A DNA stretch of 34,123 bases from Betaproteobacteria bacterium (GTDB taxonomy: Bacteria; Pseudomonadota; Gammaproteobacteria; Burkholderiales; SG8-39). The DNA lies in NCBI GenBank assembly GCA_947479645.1, contig CANKAJ010000044.1, forward strand, positions 1 to 34,123, given 5' to 3'. Made by a program: the position numbers and the translations under genes. The notes under the pieces were generated by a model. It ran no database searches. It was not told where the DNA came from and saw only the letters and a program-made list of their open reading frames with translations. This document shows, in pieces, positions 16,873 to 24,242 of this stretch. Each line of letters opens with the position of its first letter. Within the stretch, counting starts at the first letter, position 1.

Positions 16873-17904
16873 TTGAATTCAAATGAAACGGATGCGGTCG
16901 TCCAGGCTCCGGACAGGGTGCGACTCGATGTCAAGGAGGCGCGCCTGCTGGCCACGCGCGCCATCCAGAGCATCGGCTACAACGTCGAGGACGCCGGTAT
17001 CATTGCCGAGCATGTTCTCGATGCGGCCCTTTGTGGTTATGAATATTCGGGCCTGGCGAAAATCCTGAACATCGAGGACAACCCCCGGTTTCGCAGTCCA
17101 CGCAGTCCGGTCAGTGCAATGCGTGAAACCTCGGTCTCGGTCCTCTACGACGGTGGCAACAATGTGGGCATGCTGGCGATGTACCGTGCCACGCAGGCGG
17201 CCATCGCCAAGGCAGCGCAACACGGCTTTGCCATCGTGGGTATGACCAATACCTGGAACAGCGGACGCAGCGCACATTACGTCGAAATGATCGCCCGTGC
17301 CGGACTGGTTGCCATTCACACGGTCAGCTCCTCGCATGCGGTCGCGCCTCCCGGCGGGGCGAAGGCAACCCTGGGCACCAACCCGATCGCATTCGGATTT
17401 CCGCGTGATCCGGATCCGTTGATCATCGACATGGGAACGTCCGCGTTCATGGGGACCGACCTGAATTATCGCAAGCGCATTGGAGCTCAGTTGCCTGAGG
17501 GCGTGGCCATTGACGCTGCTGGCAGGCCGACGCGAGACCCGGGCATGGCGCTGTTGGGTGCCATCCTGCCCTTTGGCGGCCACAAGGGCTTTGCCCTGTC
17601 GCTGGCAATCGAGGCGCTGGGTGTGCTGGGCGGGTCGGGTTCCGATGTGGAAAAGAAGTACGGCTATCTCATCATTGCAATCAAGCCGGACCTGCTGGTG
17701 CCGCTGGAGGAATACAAGCGGGACCTGCACGGTGTCATTGAGCGTATCAAGGCGACGCCGCTGCTTGAAGGCTGCGCTGAGATACGCATCCCCTCCGAGC
17801 GCATGTATCGTGAACGTGAACGCAATCTGGAAGAGGGGATCGTCATCGACGCGCGCATCCATGAGGCGCTGAAAAGCCTCGCCCAGCGAGGATCGCTGCG
17901 CTGA
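16873..17904 (+). CDS. Ldh2/malate-dehydrogenase-type NAD(P) oxidoreductase, atypical active site
   Basis: A 343-residue member of the Ldh2 family (YlbC/YiaK-like malate, lactate, diketogulonate or ureidoglycolate dehydrogenases). Family segments are clear: VRLDVKEARLLATRAIQSIG, HGFAIVGMTNTWNSGRSAHY, SSSHAVAPPGGAKATLGTNP, IAFGFP, VAIDAAGRPTRDP, and LPFGGHKGFALSLAIEALG. However, the usual G-x-x-S-H-G-V, which supplies the catalytic histidine (His44 in E. coli YiaK), reads GYEYSGLAK, with Ser59 at the histidine position. The start is TTG 16873, without a strong ribosome site; GTG 16918 is an alternative. It is last in the sulfatase run. It would reduce a 2-keto acid or oxidise a 2-hydroxy acid if active. 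Confidence 0.88.
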   Translation: MNSNETDAVVQAPDRVRLDVKEARLLATRAIQSIGYNVEDAGIIAEHVLDAALCGYEYSGLAKILNIEDNPRFRSPRSPVSAMRETSVSVLYDGGNNVGMLAMYRATQAAIAKAAQHGFAIVGMTNTWNSGRSAHYVEMIARAGLVAIHTVSSSHAVAPPGGAKATLGTNPIAFGFPRDPDPLIIDMGTSAFMGTDLNYRKRIGAQLPEGVAIDAAGRPTRDPGMALLGAILPFGGHKGFALSLAIEALGVLGGSGSDVEKKYGYLIIAIKPDLLVPLEEYKRDLHGVIERIKATPLLEGCAEIRIPSERMYRERERNLEEGIVIDARIHEALKSLAQRGSLR

Positions 17905-17987
17905 GACGTTACGCTGAGTTGTTGCAATATGTCCTTGCAATGAGTTAAGCGACCGCGACGGCGAGCACAGCGGTATCGCGTCCCGGG

Positions 17988-18986
17988 TTAATTTTCGATC
18001 TTGATACCGGCCAGCTTGATGACGCGGCCATACTTGGCCATGTCGGACTTCATCAGTTCGGCAAATTGCTCGGGCGTTGTCGTGAACGGATCCAGTCCCT
18101 GGCTCTGCAGTTTTTCCCGGATGTCAGGCAAGGTGAGCATCCTGGCCATCTCAGTCGACAGCTTGTCGATGATGCTTCTGGGAGTGCCGGCCGGTGCCAT
18201 CACTCCGCGCCAGAAGCCCGGGTCGTATCCGCTCAATCCGGACTCGGCAAAGGTGGGCAATTGCGGCAAAGCCTGCATGCGAGTTTTGCCGCTGACAGCG
18301 ATCCCCTTGAGTTTGCCATTCTTGATCAGGGTGATCGCATTGATGGGCACGGCAAACGACGCATGCACTTGCCCGCCCATGAGATCGGTCATGGCTGGAG
18401 CGGCGCCCTTGTAGGGGATGTGCTGCAGCTTGACGCCGGCGGCGATATTGAAGAATTCGCCGGCGAGGTGGTTTACGCCACCGGCCCCCGCTGAGGCGTA
18501 ATTGATTTCGCCTGGCCGCGATTTGGCCAGCGCGATAAATTCGCGCAGATTGTTGGCCGGCACCGCTGGATGCACCACCAGGATTTCTTCGGCGTTGTCA
18601 AAGGAGGCGACCGCAGCGAAGTCCTTGATCGGATCGTAAGGGGCGGGCAGGAATTGCGGGATCACCACATGGGTCATCGCGGTATAGATGATGGTATAGC
18701 CATCCGGCGCTGCTTTGGCCACGATATCCGTGCCGATCATGGTATTGGCGCCGCCACGACTGTCGATGATCACGGGTTGGCCCCAGCTTTCCGTAAATTT
18801 TTCGCCAATATAGCGGGCGACGATGCTGGTGCTGCCGCCGGGGGCATAGGGTGTGATGAATCGTATGGGCTTGCTGGGGTAGGACTGTTGCGCGCCCGCG
18901 GATGCGGGTAGGCCTGCAAACAGACCCGCCATGATCAGGCGTGTCAGGCGCGTCAGGCGCGTCAGGCAGGGAAGCGACATTTTCAT
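17988..18986 (-). CDS. Bug-family receptor with repeat-expanded signal peptide
   Basis: A receptor of 332 residues. ATG 18986 is preceded by GAGGAA at good spacing, so upstream in-frame starts are unlikely. The signal peptide contains LTRLTRLTRL, encoded by four 9-bp tandem repeats, then LIMAGLFAGLPASAGAQQ. Motifs: PYAPGGSTSIVAR (serine where most have aspartate), IDSRGGANTMIG, IVAKAAPDGYTII, PYDPIKDFAAVAS, GAGGVNHLAGEFF, IPYKGAAPAMTDLMGG, VMAPAGTPRSII, LAGIKIEN. It converges on the Ldh2-type gene and is divergent from the cupin gene, so it sits between two catabolic gene sets. The ligand is unknown. Confidence 0.93.
   Translation of the reverse strand: MKMSLPCLTRLTRLTRLIMAGLFAGLPASAGAQQSYPSKPIRFITPYAPGGSTSIVARYIGEKFTESWGQPVIIDSRGGANTMIGTDIVAKAAPDGYTIIYTAMTHVVIPQFLPAPYDPIKDFAAVASFDNAEEILVVHPAVPANNLREFIALAKSRPGEINYASAGAGGVNHLAGEFFNIAAGVKLQHIPYKGAAPAMTDLMGGQVHASFAVPINAITLIKNGKLKGIAVSGKTRMQALPQLPTFAESGLSGYDPGFWRGVMAPAGTPRSIIDKLSTEMARMLTLPDIREKLQSQGLDPFTTTPEQFAELMKSDMAKYGRVIKLAGIKIEN
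18935..18970 (-). repeat. Four 9-bp tandem repeats inside a signal peptide
   Basis: TCAGGCGTG, TCAGGCGCG, TCAGGCGCG and TCAGGCAGG lie end to end. On the coding strand they give the LTR tripeptide repeats of the receptor's signal peptide. In-frame repeats of this sort can gain or lose units by slippage without breaking the gene. Confidence 0.85.
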
Positions 18987-19034
18987 TCGATGGATTCCTC
19001 GACGTAGGGGGGCAATCACGAAGCGTGGCTGATA

Positions 19035-19060
19035 TTGCATAAAAGAATACACCTTATAAT
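19035..19060 (+). promoter_or_regulatory. Candidate sigma-70 promoter of the cupin operon
   Basis: TATAAT at 19055-19060 is a perfect -10 box, about 30 bases before ATG 19090. The best -35 candidate, TTGCAT (19035-19040), is only 14 bases away, which is shorter than the usual 16-18, so the promoter may depend on an activator. Confidence 0.4.
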
Positions 19061-19089
19061 GGTACTACCTGCAAAAAGGGAGAGTGAGC

Positions 19090-19677
19090 ATGACGGGTTT
19101 CGTCAGACGCGTGGTGACCGGCCACGACACGCAGGGCAAGGCCATTGTCATTTCCGATGGCCTGGCTCCGATGGTCCATAACAACATGTTCGTCGAAGGG
19201 TACCGAACCAGCGATATCTGGAAGACCACGGCGATGCCGGCGCCGGTGACGCGCGAAGAGCCCGATCCGACCTCCGGTGTGCGCGATTTTGTCGGACCGA
19301 TGGGAACCAAGATACGCATCTCCGAAATACCGCCGGAGACCGAGGCGGTCCGCAGCATTACGGTGGAACAGGCGCGAGCCATGTTTAGCAAGTCCGGGCG
19401 CAATCTGACTTCGACATACGAAGCAGGCGGCCGCCATCCCATGATTCATCGCACAGAGACCATCGATTACGCCGTGGTGCTGGAAGGCGAGGTCACCTTG
19501 TTGCTGGATGAAGAGGATGTGCAACTCAAAGCCGGAGACGTGGTGATTCAGCGCGGTACCAATCATGCCTGGAGCAATCGTTCCGGCAAAATGGTGCGAA
19601 TGCTGTATGTGCTGGTGGACGGGCGCTTTGATCCGGAACTGGCTGCACTCTTCAAAACCAACCAGGCACGGGAGTAG
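19090..19677 (+). CDS. Cupin-domain protein
   Basis: A 195-residue single-cupin protein. ATG 19090 has AGGGAGA six bases upstream; the in-frame GTG at 19084 is too close to it. The barrel lies in the C-terminal half: motif 1 HPMIHRTETIDYAVVLEGE and motif 2 GDVVIQRGTNHAWSN carry the histidines that usually bind a metal. The N-terminal 90 residues resemble proteins annotated as cupin-domain proteins in aromatic or hydroxy-acid catabolism, but I cannot name the reaction. The SGNH hydrolase gene begins four bases after its stop, so the two are almost surely co-translated, with a Bug receptor next. It may act on the hydrolase product or sense it. Confidence 0.88.
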   Translation: MTGFVRRVVTGHDTQGKAIVISDGLAPMVHNNMFVEGYRTSDIWKTTAMPAPVTREEPDPTSGVRDFVGPMGTKIRISEIPPETEAVRSITVEQARAMFSKSGRNLTSTYEAGGRHPMIHRTETIDYAVVLEGEVTLLLDEEDVQLKAGDVVIQRGTNHAWSNRSGKMVRMLYVLVDGRFDPELAALFKTNQARE

Positions 19678-19681
19678 GAAT

Positions 19682-20752
19682 ATGTCGATGAACATCAAGC
19701 TGGATGACCCCAGACTCAGCTGGGACGGCGCGGTTTCCTTTGAGCATGGCGACGGCTGGATCAAGCCATGGCGCATCCCCTTTGAGCAACGCCTGCTGTT
19801 TGGCAAGACCGCGATCGATGACATGATGATCTGCCGCGCCGGCATGCCCGCCGGCGTGCGCATCGTGTTTTACAGCGACACGACCAGCATCGAAGGCGAG
19901 ATCGCCGCCATCATCCCGAACGAGTTCAATGTGGTGGAGACTTTGGCGGCCAGGTTGGATCTGGTCATCGACGGGGTACTGCACACCACGTTCGAATTGG
20001 GGGAAGGCACACGATTCCGTTTCGACGGACTTCCCAGGGGAGAAAAGCTGATCGAGCTTTGGCTGCCGGAGTATCGCGAATTCAGGCTTAGTTCGTTCAG
20101 CCTCAGTGACGGTGCCACACTGCGCCGGCATCAGGATACGCGGCGGCGCTGGCTTGTCTATGGCAGTTCATACACGCAAAGCCGTGGCGCCGGTTCTCCC
20201 TGTTACACCTGGCCGGCAGTTGCTGCGCGCGCGCACGATCTTAACCATACCAATCTGGCCTATGGCGGCCAATGCCATCTTGATTCCATGGTGGCGCGCT
20301 TGCTGCGTGATACGCCGGCAGACTTTCTGTCGATGGAGGTCGGCGTCAACATTCAGGGCCGCGGCACGCTGGACGACCGCGCTTTCCGGGCGGCGCTGAT
20401 CGGATTCGTGCGGATTGTCCGTGAACGTCACCCCGACACGCCGTTTGCGGTGAGTTCGGCCTTGTATGCCTGGGAGCGCGAGACCACGCTCAATCAGGTC
20501 AAGCTGACGCTTGCCGACACGCGCGTGATCGTGCAGGAGGCGGTAGAGGCGCTTCGCGCGACCGGTGACAAGAATGTTCACTACTTCAACGGACTCGATT
20601 TCCTGGGTGAACCAGAGAAGGAACTGGTCGAAGACCACGTTCATCCCAATGTCGAGGGCTATAAGGTGCTTGGCAGAAAATTTGCAGACAAGGTCATTGC
20701 AAAGCTGCTGGGGACTGGAGGAAAGCTGACGAGTCGCAGCACCTCCTGGTAG
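19682..20752 (+). CDS. SGNH/GDSL-family esterase or acylhydrolase
   Basis: A 356-residue hydrolase without a signal peptide. ATG 19682 has GGAG seven bases upstream. Residues about 1-150 form a beta-rich N-terminal domain as in two-domain SGNH enzymes; residues 155-345 are the catalytic domain: block I WLVYGSSYTQS with nucleophile S163, block II NLAYGGQCHLDS (G195/G196), block III GVNIQG (N223), and block V EDHVHPN with D318 and H321. The YGSSYT form rather than GDSxT resembles the Lipase_GDSL_3 group. It would cleave an ester or acetyl group in the cytoplasm. It overlaps functionally with the cupin upstream (4-base gap) and the Bug receptor downstream (61-base gap). The substrate is unknown. 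Confidence 0.9.
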   Translation: MSMNIKLDDPRLSWDGAVSFEHGDGWIKPWRIPFEQRLLFGKTAIDDMMICRAGMPAGVRIVFYSDTTSIEGEIAAIIPNEFNVVETLAARLDLVIDGVLHTTFELGEGTRFRFDGLPRGEKLIELWLPEYREFRLSSFSLSDGATLRRHQDTRRRWLVYGSSYTQSRGAGSPCYTWPAVAARAHDLNHTNLAYGGQCHLDSMVARLLRDTPADFLSMEVGVNIQGRGTLDDRAFRAALIGFVRIVRERHPDTPFAVSSALYAWERETTLNQVKLTLADTRVIVQEAVEALRATGDKNVHYFNGLDFLGEPEKELVEDHVHPNVEGYKVLGRKFADKVIAKLLGTGGKLTSRSTSW

Positions 20753-20813
20753 GTGTGGAGTAAGCGGTCGCAAAAGGGAAGTTGCAAGTCCGGGGCAACG
20801 CGAGGGCAGGGTC

Positions 20814-21803
20814 ATGCAGATACTGAAAGGACTGAGCGTTCTGTGCGCCGCCATGATGAGCGGCGGAATTGCCCAGGGCGTGCTGGCACAGGGAGCTGCG
20901 GACGATTATCCGAATCGTCCGGTGACGATCACGATTCCGTTCGATGCCGGCAGCTCGCATGACACGCTGCTGCGCCCCTACGTGCAGAGCATTCTCGAAA
21001 ATACCGGCAAGCAATTCGTGCTGGTATTCAGGCCTGGCGCCGGCACCACCATCGGCATGGCCTATGTGGCCAAGGCGCCGGCGGATGGCTACACCCTATT
21101 GTCGGTGAGTCCGGCGATCTCGATTACACCGTCGGTCTATGCCGACCTGCCCTACGATCCGGTCAGGGATCTCGCGCCGATCACGCTGCTGAGCAAACAG
21201 GCGTTTTTGCTGGTTGTTCATCCGTCGGCACCGTACAAGACGGTGTCCGAGTACATTGCCTATGCAAGGGCGCATCCGGATGAATTGAACTGGGGGACCA
21301 GCGGCGCGGGTAGCGCCACCCATCTTCCGGGCGAGTTTCTGCACTTCCTGACCAAAACGCGGGTCACGTATATTCATTACAAGACCGGTAGTCAGCGACT
21401 GGTGGATCTGCTGGCGGGGCGGGTGCAGGTCAGCATGGCCTCATTTTCCAATGCGATGCCCCATATCAAGGCCGGGAAGATGCGCGCCATCGGGGTTACC
21501 ACCAACAAGCGCGTGCCGGACTGGGCAGACATGCCGACCATCGAGGAGCAAGGCGTACCGGGTTACGACTTTTCCAGCTGGCTGGGAATACTGGCGCCGG
21601 CCCGCACGCCACCGACGATTATCAGCAAGCTCAATGGCTATTTCGTCAATGCCAACAAGGACCCGAACGTCAAGAAGTTCGAGATCGAAGGCAATATCCT
21701 TGTGGGCAGTACGCCTGATCAGTTGCGACAGCTGATCGGGACGGAAATGGATCGCTGGCGCAGGCTGATCAAGGAAACCGGCATGAAGATGGAGGCGCAG
21801 TAG
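20814..21803 (+). CDS. Bug-family receptor, divergent subgroup (AGSSHD loop)
   Basis: A receptor of 329 residues, third gene of the cupin operon. Signal peptide MQILKGLSVLCAAMMSGGIA, ending VLAQGA. The first loop is PFDAGSSHDTLLR, the most altered of the set. Then come YVQSILENTGKQFVLVF, RPGAGTTIG, YVAKAPADGYTLL (with PAD for APD), PYDPVRDLAPITL, GAGSATHLPGEFL, IHYKTGSQRLVDLLAGR (YKTG for YKG), and ILAPARTPPTII. It groups with the receptors at 4273, 5843 and 9224. Its place behind a hydrolase and a cupin gives the best functional context of any receptor here: it probably delivers the ester, or a related acid, that the hydrolase processes. Confidence 0.93.
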   Translation: MQILKGLSVLCAAMMSGGIAQGVLAQGAADDYPNRPVTITIPFDAGSSHDTLLRPYVQSILENTGKQFVLVFRPGAGTTIGMAYVAKAPADGYTLLSVSPAISITPSVYADLPYDPVRDLAPITLLSKQAFLLVVHPSAPYKTVSEYIAYARAHPDELNWGTSGAGSATHLPGEFLHFLTKTRVTYIHYKTGSQRLVDLLAGRVQVSMASFSNAMPHIKAGKMRAIGVTTNKRVPDWADMPTIEEQGVPGYDFSSWLGILAPARTPPTIISKLNGYFVNANKDPNVKKFEIEGNILVGSTPDQLRQLIGTEMDRWRRLIKETGMKMEAQ

Positions 21804-21888
21804 GCTGTACCTTGCAACCGCCGGATTGTCTGCGCCCCCCAACTGTGCGATTGCCAGTCCCTGTTTATGTATGTCCTGAGTGACAGAT

Positions 21889-22479
21889 CTACCAGGTTGG
21901 CTTCAAACCATCCTTGCCAACCTGTACGCGAACCGCGAGGAGCTTGCCATCCTTGTCAGGTCTTGCCGCGACATTGATCGCTTCGCCCGGAATAAGATCG
22001 GTACGGTTGCCTGGTGCAGCCAGGGACATGGGAGTATTCGGCAATACAAGAACCTTGACGGTTCCCGTCTTGTAATTCAGCGTCAACTCCTGCCCGCCGG
22101 CGGCTTGCACGGTTGCTTCGACACTGGCGTTGGTCATGGTGGAGTCGGGTTGCAAATCGTAGGGAGTCAATCCCTGATTGGCCGTGGCCGGGATCGGCCG
22201 CACATCGATGGCGACGACCGCACCATCGACCCGCTTCACCGTCGTTACCCCCAGCACCATGCCGGGTTTGACATCGGCCATGCTGAATGTCTTGGTGATG
22301 GACACATTGACACCATCGGGCAATTCGATCTGAAGCTCCCTGCCATCGCGGGCCTTGATCGACAGATCCTTGCCATTGACGGCGGTCAGAGTGCCTCGGA
22401 TATTGATGTTTTGCTGGGCATGAGCGGCGCTACTGATTGCAATAAAGCCTGCCAGCAAGGCGGTACGAAATATCTGCAT
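21889..22479 (-). CDS. Secreted periplasmic protein of unknown function
   Basis: A 196-residue protein. ATG 22479 is preceded by AGGAGAAAAC, a strong ribosome site. Signal peptide MQIFRTALLAGFIAISSAAH, cut after AHAQ. The mature part is beta-rich with two similar segments: IRGTLTAVNGKDLSIKARDG with IELPDGVNVSI, and TVQAAGGQELTLNYKTG with VKVLVLPNTPM, each followed by a statement of the form PGxxxxV (KPGMVLGV, IPGEAINVAA). This looks like a duplicated OB-like or DUF5666-like fold, as in secreted beta-barrel proteins of unknown role. No cysteine or enzyme motif is visible. It is divergent from moeA across an AT-rich gap. Confidence 0.75.
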   Translation of the reverse strand: MQIFRTALLAGFIAISSAAHAQQNINIRGTLTAVNGKDLSIKARDGRELQIELPDGVNVSITKTFSMADVKPGMVLGVTTVKRVDGAVVAIDVRPIPATANQGLTPYDLQPDSTMTNASVEATVQAAGGQELTLNYKTGTVKVLVLPNTPMSLAAPGNRTDLIPGEAINVAARPDKDGKLLAVRVQVGKDGLKPTW

Positions 22480-22753
22480 GTTTTCTCCTGAGGTGATGGA
22501 ATAGTAAGAGGAGGAGGGGGGCTGCATTAATGTGTATGTTAACAGTGCGCCAAACAGAACCATTCCGATGGCATACGGATTTTAAAGGTACCAAAGATGA
22601 AAGTGATAATTGATATCTATTCTTCAATAATAGTCTTTGAATATTAATATATATTTGTAATATGATAATAATAAACAATAATGTCCGATCCGGATTTGAA
22701 TGGAAGATTACAATGTTGTGTCTATGAATAATGCAACGAACGGAGTCGTTTAG
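22480..22753. promoter_or_regulatory. AT-rich divergent promoter region before moeA
   Basis: This region separates the secreted protein gene (leftward) from moeA (rightward). Bases 22570-22690 are strongly AT-rich, with runs such as ATATTAATATATATT. No molybdenum-cofactor riboswitch fold or clear -35/-10 pair can be identified by eye. Confidence 0.45.
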
Positions 22754-23983
22754 ATGAGTGTCAATATGAAGCCGAGTCCTGGAAAAGGAGGCTTGCTGTC
22801 AGTCGACGATGCGCTGGCGCAATTGCTGGCCGGTGTGCGCCCGGTGTCCGAAGTTGAAGTCGTGCCGACGCTGGACGCGATCGGCCGAGTGCTGGCCGCC
22901 GGACAGCAATCAACAATGAATGTGCCATCCATGGACAACAGCGCCATGGATGGTTACGCGGTGCGCAGCAGTGACGTTCCCGCGCCCGGGACACGCCTGA
23001 AAGTCAGCCAGCGGATTCCCGCCGGTTCTGTCGGACAGGCGTTGGCGATCGGCACCGCAGCGCGTATTTTCACCGGCGCCCCCATTCCCGAGGGCGCCGA
23101 CGCGATCGTGATCCAGGAGGATTGCACGGTCGACGGCGACGATGTGATCGTCAATGTTGCTGCCAAGCAAGACGAATGGGTGCGCACGGTTGGCCTGGAT
23201 ATTCCTGCAGGCGTCAATTTTCTGCCGGCCGGAATACGGCTGAAACCGCAACAGGTCGGGCTTGCCGCATCAGTGGGGATTGCCAGCCTGCCCGTTTATC
23301 GCCGTATTCGTGTCGGGCTTGTCTATCCGGGCGACGAACTGGCCATGCCCGGAGAGAAACTGAAGCCGGGCAGCATCTATAACTCCAACCGCTTCACGCT
23401 GTATGGCCTGACTCAGGCGCTTGGTTGCGATGTCAACGATTACGGCATCGTGCCTGACAGCCTCGAGGCGATGAGGGATGTGCTGCGCCGTGCAGCGGGT
23501 GAGTGTGACATCGTGGTGACCAATGGCGGCGTGTCGGTGGGCGAGGCCGATTTTGTCAAGCCGGCGGTCGAGGCCGAAGGCGAGCTGCTGATGTGGCGCA
23601 TCGCGATGAAGCCGGGTCGGCCGCTGGCCTATGGGCGTGTCGGCAAGGCCGCCTTTATCGGTTTGCCTGGCAATCCGGTGTCCAGTTTTGTCACCTTTCT
23701 TTTGTTCGTTCGGCCTTTTGTCATGAGCACACAAGGCATTGCCGAAGTGACGCCGCGCAGTCTCAGGGTGCGCGCTGATTTCGATTGGTTGCAGCCGGAT
23801 GTGCGGCGGGAATTCCTGCGTTGTCGCTGGAACGCCAATGGTGGTCTGGATCTTTACCGTACCCAGGACTCAGCCGTGCTGTCCTCCACTGCGTGGGCCG
23901 ATGGTCTGGTCGATAATCCGGCCAAGGGGGTGATCCACAAGGGCGATCTGGTGAGCTTTGTGCCTTATTCGGAGCTGACATAG
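22754..23983 (+). CDS. moeA: Molybdopterin molybdenumtransferase MoeA
   Basis: A 409-residue MoeA, the usual length. It inserts molybdate into adenylylated molybdopterin in the last step of molybdenum cofactor synthesis, in the cytoplasm. Family marks: SAMDGYAVRSSD (about residues 62-73), RIFTGAPIPEGADAIVIQED, PGDELAMPGEKLKPGSIYNS with the following NRFTL, TNGGVSVGEADFVKP (the molybdopterin-binding segment), and GLPGNPVSSFVTF (about 305-317). The start at ATG 22754 gives the normal N-terminus (LLSVDDALAQLL). The stop TAG shares its last base with the GTG start of moaD, so the two are translationally coupled. In many Burkholderiales moeA-moaD-moaE lie just before clpB, as here. Confidence 0.97.
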   Translation: MSVNMKPSPGKGGLLSVDDALAQLLAGVRPVSEVEVVPTLDAIGRVLAAGQQSTMNVPSMDNSAMDGYAVRSSDVPAPGTRLKVSQRIPAGSVGQALAIGTAARIFTGAPIPEGADAIVIQEDCTVDGDDVIVNVAAKQDEWVRTVGLDIPAGVNFLPAGIRLKPQQVGLAASVGIASLPVYRRIRVGLVYPGDELAMPGEKLKPGSIYNSNRFTLYGLTQALGCDVNDYGIVPDSLEAMRDVLRRAAGECDIVVTNGGVSVGEADFVKPAVEAEGELLMWRIAMKPGRPLAYGRVGKAAFIGLPGNPVSSFVTFLLFVRPFVMSTQGIAEVTPRSLRVRADFDWLQPDVRREFLRCRWNANGGLDLYRTQDSAVLSSTAWADGLVDNPAKGVIHKGDLVSFVPYSELT

Positions 23984-24240
23984 TGAAGCTGCGGCTATTG
24001 TATTTCGCCAGTCTGCGCGAACAACTCGGTACTGGCGGCGAAGAGGTCGCAGTTCCAGAGGGGGTGTCAACAGTGGAAGGATTACGTGCTTATCTGATGG
24101 CACGTGACGTTGCCTGGGGTGCTGCACTGGCCCCTCAGAAATCGCTCAGGGTCGCCGTCAATCAGGTGATGTCGCAGCCAGACAGCCCGTTGAAGTCTGG
24201 CGATGAAGTTGCATTTTTCCCTCCAGTGACAGGGGGGTAG
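23983..24240 (+). CDS. moaD: Molybdopterin synthase small subunit MoaD
   Basis: An 85-residue ubiquitin-like sulfur carrier. It starts at GTG 23983 with a one-base overlap with moeA (TAGTG). The N-terminus VKLRLLYFASLREQLGTG is typical MoaD, and the protein ends FFPPVTGG; the terminal Gly-Gly is adenylylated and thiocarboxylated, and the sulfur is passed to precursor Z (cPMP) within the MoaD-MoaE complex. Length and ending match the family. moaE starts two bases after its stop. Confidence 0.96.
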   Translation: MKLRLLYFASLREQLGTGGEEVAVPEGVSTVEGLRAYLMARDVAWGAALAPQKSLRVAVNQVMSQPDSPLKSGDEVAFFPPVTGG

Positions 24241-24242
24241 CG

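Noticed and set aside
16879-17940. Antisense open frame of 353 codons over the Ldh2-type gene
   Set aside because: It is the mirror frame of a well-conserved gene, a usual result of GC-rich codon bias, with no motifs.
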